Shown here: positions 19,213-25,727 of the stretch, piece by piece | How the letters are laid out: each line of letters starts with the position of its first letter | How positions within the stretch are numbered: position 1 is the first letter of the stretch | Assembly (NCBI GenBank): GCA_025765595.1 | Contig: JAIVFH010000344.1 | Coordinates: forward strand, 1 to 25,727 | Reading direction: 5' to 3' | Length of the DNA: 25,727 nucleotides | DNA from: Obelidium mucronatum | Lineage: Eukaryota > Chytridiomycota > Chytridiomycetes > Chytridiales > Chytriomycetaceae | Position numbers and translations under genes: made by a program | The notes under the pieces: generated by a model | Seen by the model: the letters and a program-made list of their open reading frames with translations, nothing else | The model's database searches: none | Told to the model about the DNA's origin: nothing

Positions 19213-22200
19213 ATGAATATCACTCTCGCGTTTGTTTCAAACTACTGCTTCTTTCCCGAAGTAGTAGTCAACAGCGCGCTCGTGGAAAACTACACAATCA
19301 CGCCAGAGATCTCAACAAACCAAGTCGACTTGGCATCCGCAAATGTCTACTACAACGATATTGCCATGTTGGCGGCCGTTCAACTCATCAACGAAAGCCA
19401 AGATATTCTTCCCGGCGTGATGGTGAATGTCAGGCGGTTTACAGATTGTGGCGGGTATTTTCCGGGAGCTGTAGATGAATACAATGGATATTCAGGGGGT
19501 TACGCGGGATCAATCATGAGTCAAGATATTGGAGTTGTGTATACGGATGTTCTTGGTGTCATTGGGAACGAGTATTCTACAACGGCAAGGTGATTGATGC
19601 TTTTTGATAATCCGGATTTTGTCATTAACCATCCTCCCGCTCTTGACCAGAAATGCAGCCGGAGCCCTATCAAACTATAAAATACCGTAAGGCCTTGTCG
19701 ATACTTGAAAAAATTTTCACTGACGTAGGAGATGATCAGATACTGCTCGTCAGGATCAAGTTCACCACGACTTTCCAATAAGGAAAAATACCCGTATTTC
19801 TGGCGCCCCCTTCCTGCAAAAGGTTTTTTCTTCTTCCGACTCTTTTCTTTTCTTTTTTTTTTTGTTTTTTGTCAGTGTTTCAATAAACCATTCCACTGAA
19901 AATGCAGGTCTTGGAAACCATATTTGCCAATTCCTCAAATCATGGAATGTCAATCGAGTAGCGCTCATTTTCGAGAACAATGATGATTTGGGTGTTCAAT
20001 GTAAGTCAATGCATGTTTAAAAACAAAAGCTGTCGAATGAACCACTCTTTTTTTTTTTTCTTATTCAACTTTTTCAACAGTTGGGAATGACATCAAACAA
20101 GCCATCCTGAGCCACACCATGACCCTCTCCTCCCACGTTGGAATCCCTGGAACTTTTGATTCAACCAACGTCGAATACATTAAACTCCAAATTCTCCAAA
20201 GCGACTCCCGATACATTCTCCTAAGTGGACAAAACGCGTTCGTCAGCCAGTTATACTACGCGTTGGCTCGATTGGGACTCGTGGGTCCCGAATACGTTTA
20301 CATTAGTTATAATTCCCCGGTTTTGCTGGATAGTCAGGTGCCTGATTATGAGTTCAATGTGTATGATGCGATTCAAGGATTTATTCAATTTCAACAAATG
20401 CCGCCTCGATTGGATTCAGCTATTTTCTCTGAGTTTTATAATCGGGTGTTGGAGATTGCTGGGGTTTCGTCTGATATCCTGAGGTTTTTTGAAAGAAAAA
20501 AACTTCCTCCCCTTTTTTTTTCTTTGTATTTATCGGTTTATTCCCAGTGCCGCAACGTTAATAGATAACACAAATATTGGAGCAAGTCCCGCTTTTGATT
20601 GCGTATATGTCATGTTGAAGGGATTCGATAACTTGTTAAAGAAGGGAAACTATACGATTGAGATGTTGGCTGATCGACAGTTGCAAGAGCACTTAAATTA
20701 CACATTGTTTCAAAATGTTGGATTTTCTGGGTTAGATGCTGATCCAGTCGAGTTTAACCAATATGGCGATTTACTTGTGTGAGTTGTGTGTCAGTGTTGC
20801 TGGGAGCATGGGTTTGATGACCTAAACGCCTACGATTTATTTTTTAATACAGATCATATCAAGTTTCTTACTTTAATGGAGATTATTATAACATGACAGG
20901 TTTGGGAAAAAAAGATTGGTTGCTTTGGTTTTTTTTTTATTTTGCATTTTTTTTTCTTTGTAGATTTCGGTTTTACAAATGCTAATGCAACTGCGTTCAC
21001 TCAATTAAATAATACAGTTGTATTCTATGGAGGTAATTTGATATCTCTGCGTACAAATGGCTTGGATTTAAAAAAAATTTACTTTCAAGGGGCAACCACT
21101 CCTCCAATGGATGGTCCCTTACTACAATCCAGATCAATCTACTCACTAAAAACAGAGCAACCCGGAACTTTAATCGCATTAGGCACCACTGGATCCATTC
21201 TGAGTATGATGGCCCTCTTGTTTCTGTTTGCTTTCAGAAAGAACCAAGAAATCAAAAGTCTAGGTATTGACTATACATCCATATCCATCTTTGGAACTTT
21301 GATTTCATTCTCGTCAATGTTCAATGAGCTCTTGTCCCCGATTTCTCCATTGCATTGTCATTCTCGCGTTTGGATTCTGTTGATGGGATATTGCGTCACA
21401 CTCACGCCGTTGCTGATCAAGAATTTGTATGTTTGGATCATATTTTCGGCGACAGAAGATTTACCGATATCTGCAATTGCTTTGCGGTTGTATGCTTTGA
21501 ACGCACTTGCTATCGGCATAGAGGTTGGCTTGTTGGTCGCATGGTCATTCACAACAAGGCAATCGTTGATTCGGATAAACACTACTGGAAGCAAATATGA
21601 TGTTTTGATTTGCCAATCTGTGGTAACAGTGGGAGGGCACAGCAACAGCATCAAAAGCAACAGCACTGTAGTCACATTGCTCTATGCATACAATTTGCTT
21701 TTAATCTGCAGTTGTATACCTCTTATTTCAATGACGCGCAATATCCACTCAAGATATAATGAATCCACAGTCTTGTTGTGTCTGTTGCTCTTATTTGTCT
21801 TGACATTTGCTGTCCTTGTGACGTTGCCAATGAATTCAGATCACTTGAATGATTTACGACGTTGCGTCTGTGTATGGCTGTTGACCGTTTTGGTGCTCTC
21901 CTTGGTGGTTGGGTCTCGAGTCGTGAATCTACGGAATGAGCTTGTCGATACCAAGAATCTTGCGAATATTCGGTGGTCTATTACAGTTGGAAGACGGAGC
22001 ATTTCTGGAAACCAATCGGAACGAAACAGCAAGATACGAAGAGATAGTAATTCACAAAGACAGAGTATCGGTCAAAGAGAAAGCAAATCAGGACCGAACC
22101 ATGGAAGGAAAATTGAGGGTAAGAAATTGAAAGTCCTGATTTCTGGTTTTTAACGAGTACTGGTAAATGAACGCATAAATAGTCGTACCTGAAATTCTGC

Positions 22201-22642
22201 CGAATCGAATACAGTCTGCATATTGCCAAAGCGCTGATCAAAGCTATGAATTCAAGCGAATGGCAAGTTTTTCAGAAAGAACGTATTTTCCGCGCGATTT
22301 TTAATTCCCAAAATGTAGAAAGATGTGCTCCCATTCAAATTCAAGTTACAGCAAAAGTCATTTTTCTGGTCAGCTTGGATAGCGAGTCCTCTATATGTCC
22401 ACTCAATCAAGAAGAAGCAATGGTTTTCATTCCATCATGAGCGACAGGGACACATCCTCATCTTTCCAGTTACTTGCGACACGCAATTCACGCAGTTAAA
22501 ACGCAAAGACGGGAACTTTGTTGTGAGCATTACCGATGGATCTCTGGGGTACAGAGTCGACGTGCAGTTTGAAAGTGAGGTAGAAGCCGCTGCCTTCCTT
22601 GTTGAAATTCAGACCGCGTTTGAACGAAGGGGTCCAAAATAA
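19213..22642 (+). CDS. class C (GABA-B-like) G protein-coupled receptor 2
   Basis: The product is about 948 aa. Exons: 19213-19589, 19651-19686, 19740-19822, 19908-20000, 20081-20483, 20548-20778, 20853-20899, 20964-about 22132 (or 22118), 22183-22266, 22319-22642. The N-terminal half is a ligand-binding bilobed domain (NEYSTTARNAAGALSNY, YCSSGSSSPRLSNKEKYPYF, GLGNHICQFLKSW). Seven membrane helices follow in 21160-21930 (TM3 near SRVWILLMGYCVTLTPLLIK; TM7 ends GSRVVNL). The cytosolic tail has basic Ser motifs (GRRSISGN, IRRDSN), then a C-terminal module ending FESEVEAAAFLVEIQTAFER that resembles a PH-like fold; that is a guess. No signal peptide is visible from the ATG at 19213, unlike GPCR 1, so an upstream start or exon is possible. 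The tail junction is ambiguous: the better donor (GTAAGA, 22119) leads to a frame that soon stops, whereas GTCCTG (22133) keeps frame. Confidence 0.9.
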
Positions 22643-22650
22643 AAAGCGCA

Positions 22651-23187
22651 ATGTCCGAAAGCATCACGAGCGAGGTAAGCCGCCGCCTGCGTGCCCGATC
22701 GTGACTCATCCGCGCGCAGACCGCCGCCGATCTCTTTGCCGCCTTTGCGGCCGGGCGCCGCGCCCGAGCGCCGGCGGCGCCGCCGCGCGTTGTGCGCACG
22801 CGGCGGCTCAGCCGCTCTCGAACGGCGGCGCTGCTGTCTGCGGCGGCGGCGGGCGGCGGCGTTGCGCTGCTGCACTGCGACTTTTCGCTGGCGCTGGGCG
22901 CGCTGCCGCTGACGCCGGCCGCGCGCGTGTGGGCGCCCGCCACGCTGGCCGAGGTCGCCGCCGTCTGCGTCGCGCTGGGCGCCGAGGCCGCCGCAAGTGC
23001 GGCGCGCGCAAACTATGCCGGCGCGCCGAGTCCGAGTCCGCCGCTGGTCGTCGTCATTGCCGCCGCCCAGTTTGAACTCAAGTCCGCCGGCAAAAACAAG
23101 CTGTCGACGAACGAGGCCGTCGCGATTGCCGTCGAAAACTTGCAGGCATGGGACGTCGACGCGCTGGTCGTGGAGATTGTCGAATAA
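22651..23187 (+). CDS. unknown Ala-rich protein of about 163 aa
   Basis: A first exon of eight codons (22651-22674, MSESITSE) is joined over a 45-nt intron (22675-22719, GTAAGC...GCGCAG) to 22720-23187. The protein is very rich in Ala and Arg up to about residue 120, because of very high GC content. It then has a normal-looking C-terminus with a beta-strand (LVVVIAAAQFEL) and a helix plus strand (EAVAIAVENLQAWDVDALVV). I do not recognise a family. The ATG is only 8 bp after the receptor stop codon, and the stop is 22 bp before the next ATG, so separate promoters would have to overlap coding sequence. The intron signals, the protein-like C-terminus and the tight fit between two genes support it being real. 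Confidence 0.65.
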
Positions 23188-23209
23188 ACTTAAACTTAAT
23201 ACTTTGTAA

Positions 23210-24444
23210 ATGCTGCAGTATCTAACGTCGTTTCTCGTCAACATCAACGTGTGGTATCTGGCGCTTCTCACGTGGCTCAATCAGGTGCGCCCCAAATTCA
23301 TGTCTCGAGACAAAAGCATTGCCGGTCTGAGTCCCGACGACTGTTATAGACGTTCTTTTGTTCCACACCCTTCTGTTCATCACGCTACGGAAAGTTTGTC
23401 CACCAACTGGTTGTTTTAGGTTCTTTCTTTTATACTAATAACACAGTTTTGTGTGGCAAGCCTGGCGCTAAAAACTTCTCCTGCAGGAGATGACTTTGCG
23501 TACGGGTCCGGTGATGTGCAACGGCTTGGATCGCCACCAGGCCTCGCCAAACACCTCTGCAATAAAATAATGAAGGAGCGTAAGGTAAAGCATGTCTGGG
23601 AATTCTTCAACTGTGGTATTGTGGGCTCCACTTCGCGCGACTGGTATATTTCATCTGTTTTTGACATCATACCCCAAGCTGACGAATTCACTCCAGGCTT
23701 CCGCGTTCTCAATTGGTACGATCGTGTTATTCTATAGAGATATCGTCGAAAAAAAGCTGAACGATTGGCTTCAAATATAAGACAAAGGATGCAGTGTCCA
23801 AAGGCTACTTTGACAAAGTCTTTTCAAATAAGCGCACCGAGAAAGCCGAAATAGTGATCATAATGGTTGGATTCAATGACGCGAGGTAAAGGAAGAAAGA
23901 CAAGATTGGTAGAGAATTGTGCTTTTAAACAATACGCGCGAAACGTTAGAACCAACGAATCCATCTCGCCCGAAGAAACTATCCAAAATATTACATCAAT
24001 CTGTCGCGTACTTCGTAACCTCGGAAAAGACGTATACTTGTGCACAATTTGCACATACGGTGACGCAAAACATCTTTCTGCCAACCACATTGAAGGAAAT
24101 CTTCGAAGAAACGAAGGCATCTTGTCATTTTTGAAAGAGTTGAGCCGTGTTTTTCTTGAAATGCGAGAGAAATACTGAAATTTTCTGTCACAGCAATAAG
24201 GAGGGTGTTATTCCGGGTCCCCGCTTAGATGCTGAATCCTATGAATTCAAAAGCAACGACTTCTTCCATTCAGACGGTATTCATATGAGCCACAAGGTGA
24301 ACATTTTTTTCAAAATTTCAGTGCGAAATTAAAAAGTTTTACATCCAGGCCTATGTGAAACTCTCCAAAGACGTTAGTGATATGCTTATTACAAATCTGA
24401 TCAAGAGAGAGTTTGATGTGATGAAGTCCCTGCTGGGCTATTGA
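23210..24444 (+). CDS. SGNH-hydrolase-like (GDSL family) protein with altered block I
   Basis: The product is about 285-290 aa. Exons: 23210-about 23374 (or 23359), 23447-23643, 23697-23715 (a 19-nt microexon), 23782-23885, 23950-24138, 24194-24296, 24349-24444; phases agree from exon 2 onward. The N-terminus has a hydrophobic stretch (SFLVNINVWYLALLTWL), a possible signal anchor. SGNH blocks: I is AGDDFAYGSGD, with Asp where the nucleophilic Ser of GDS is expected; II is FNCGIVGSTSRDW; III is MVGFNDAR with the oxyanion Asn; V is DFFHSDGIHMSH with the catalytic Asp/His. Typical members are esterases or lipases. Replacement of Ser suggests a non-hydrolytic or altered mechanism. The donor at 24139 is GTTGAG. 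The end of exon 1 is the only weak junction. Confidence 0.83.
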
Positions 24445-24504
24445 GACTGTAATAAATAGCATGCATTTATTCTCATTATTACTTATTTTTAATACAAGTC
24501 GGGG

Positions 24505-25313
24505 TCAAACCGCACGAGCCAGTTTTGTTCGCACCTCCCAGACAACATCCCGTCGTGACTTCTCTGAAGGTATCACTGGGAGGGACAACATTTCAAAAGA
24601 TCTTTTTTAGCAAACTGAACGAAAGGACAAAAAAAAAAAATAGACAAAATCAGTTTACCATAACTGGGTCGCTTCGCAGCCAGGTTATGGCGCGGCTTGA
24701 TGCTTGAAGGATTGAGTCCAACATCTGGCTGGAATACTGGATGGTCGCGTGAGAGCGTCGGTTTCGGTTTGGCAGTTCGTCGTGCCAAAAATTCGTCTTT
24801 TTTCCAACGCTGTTGATGCGCGTGGAATTTGGCCACGGGGTCGGACTTTTTTCGAGAGGCAGGTGGCGCAGTTCGGATAACTTTTTTTTTGTTTGTTTGT
24901 TTTCATTTCAGCAAAAGCGGTTATCCTGACAAACAGTCATGCTCACATCCAGAAGTTTTTGATGGTGGGAGATAGGATGACACCTCTGAATAGGTTGAAA
25001 TGACATCAGTGTCCTGGTATGCTTTAAATTTAGTGCCATAAAAACACGAACTGCGACAAACTCACATCAACAAACGAGTCATATATTACTGGCTGGCGTT
25101 TTGCTGCAGTATATTTGGCACTTTGAGGTTTCTCCTTCCGAAGTAGAAACGCTTCGTTTTCAGCACGAACTTCATTCAGCGTCTTGTTGCTATTGAGAAC
25201 ACTTTTTCGCTGCGAAATAATTCGATTCTGCATGGCAGCCAAGTCCAAATTCGCAAGGCGTTGAATGATACTGAGTGGTTGTTGATTTGGCTCTGCATCA
25301 TGAACTGTAGGAT
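24505..25313 (-). CDS. HYLS1: HYLS1-like centriole/flagellum assembly protein, 5' end unresolved
   Basis: Exons, in transcription order, are 25066-25313, 24947-24983, 24659-24880 and 24505-24563; phases agree. The sequence has a helical region (SIIQRLANLDLAAMQ), then SGFIRTAPPASRKKSDPVAK, AHQQRWKKDEFL, and a C-terminal SRRDVVWEVRTKLARAV. The last three match the order and pattern of the HYLS1 C-terminal domain as I recall it (DPVARY ... W, then KRSALRWGVRCDLANGV). HYLS1 is needed for centriole-derived cilia and flagella in animals. Its presence would fit an organism with flagellated zoospores. The first certain exon begins in phase 1 at 25313. A 17-nt microexon (25371-25387) fits its phase, and further 5' exons probably lie up to about 25705. 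The gene is convergent with the SGNH gene, 60 bp apart. Confidence 0.78.
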
Positions 25314-25582
25314 CTGTCAAAAGGGGCAGTCAGACAAGAATCCACATTCGTTAACAAAAAAAAGGCCAACCAGGTCTTTTCTCGGGTCTGATTTGTTGCG
25401 GTTCGCATTAAGGCTGTAATCAAAATTGACTTGACTCATCGCATTCAGCACTACTGCGTGAAAAGCTCCATGGATCTGGCACTTGAGGTCTAGAATAATG
25501 TGACGGCTCTGACCAACATATCAGTTCCTTGATTTAAGTCACGGGTGTGGCGCGCAACTCAATCCTCTCACCTTCTGCCTCC

Positions 25583-25705
25583 TCATCTTTGCTGGAGAGT
25601 CACCAGTATTCCTCGATCTTCGGTTCGACAGAGAGCAATAAAAGCACAGAGAGTCTCTTCGTGCTCAACAGATACATTGTAGTCTTGGAAAGCCATCATA
25701 ATCAT
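25583..25705 (-). other. short open frame, candidate 5' exon of the HYLS1-like gene or a separate gene start
   Basis: Three clustered ATGs (25705, 25699, 25696) open a frame encoding MAFQDYNVSVEHEETLCAFI and about 20 more residues, ending at TGA 25585-25583. It lies upstream of the HYLS1-like exons on the same strand. A GTGACT donor lies inside it, and other frames are also partly open. It could be the true start of the HYLS1-like gene, but I cannot connect the phases. Confidence 0.3.
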
Positions 25706-25727
25706 CACCCAAACTCTCTTCCAGTCC

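Noticed and set aside
22530..23280. Minus-strand Arg/Ala-rich frames over the unknown gene
   Set aside because: They are shadow frames caused by very high GC. The plus strand has consistent splice sites and a more protein-like C-terminus.

Overview
The window looks like a compact eukaryotic nuclear genome, most likely an early-diverging zoosporic (chytrid-like) fungus. The organism call is inference. It rests on dense genes with many 45-110 nt introns, class C (GABA-B-like) receptors, a WD40 plus inositol-5-phosphatase fusion, an exportin-6 homologue, and a HYLS1-like centriole/flagellum protein, which points to a flagellated cell. I see no bacterial, organellar or viral genes, and no rRNA or tRNA.

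Layout. 1-3034 (-): class C GPCR 1, cut by the left edge, with an unusual hairpin array in its first intron. 3091-4262 (+): PA-TM-RING ubiquitin ligase. 4461-8061 (+): large Ser-rich protein with two divergent cyclic-nucleotide-binding-like domains. 8062-9512: the only long intergenic stretch, holding an 829 bp element with 45 bp terminal inverted repeats. 9513-13879 (-): exportin-6. 13959-15010 (-): mitochondrial ATP synthase subunit d. 15079-18073 (+): WD40/inositol polyphosphate 5-phosphatase. 18165-19154 (-): LisH-CTLH-CRA protein (GID8/RanBPM family). 19213-22642 (+): class C GPCR 2, paralogue of the first. 22651-23187 (+): unknown GC-rich gene. 23210-24444 (+): SGNH-hydrolase-like protein. 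24505-25313 and probably further (-): HYLS1-like protein.

Three divergent gene pairs (GPCR1/RING, ATP synthase d/5-phosphatase, GID8-like/GPCR2) are separated by only 56-68 bp between start codons. GPCR2, the unknown gene and the SGNH gene follow one another with gaps of 8 and 22 bp. Signalling functions dominate (two receptors, a cNMP-domain protein, a phosphoinositide phosphatase, two ubiquitin-related proteins), but nothing proves that they form one pathway.

Exon-intron models were built by eye from reading frame, splice phase, GT/AG signals and homology recalled from memory. They were checked by exon-length arithmetic where stated. Unresolved junctions are flagged.
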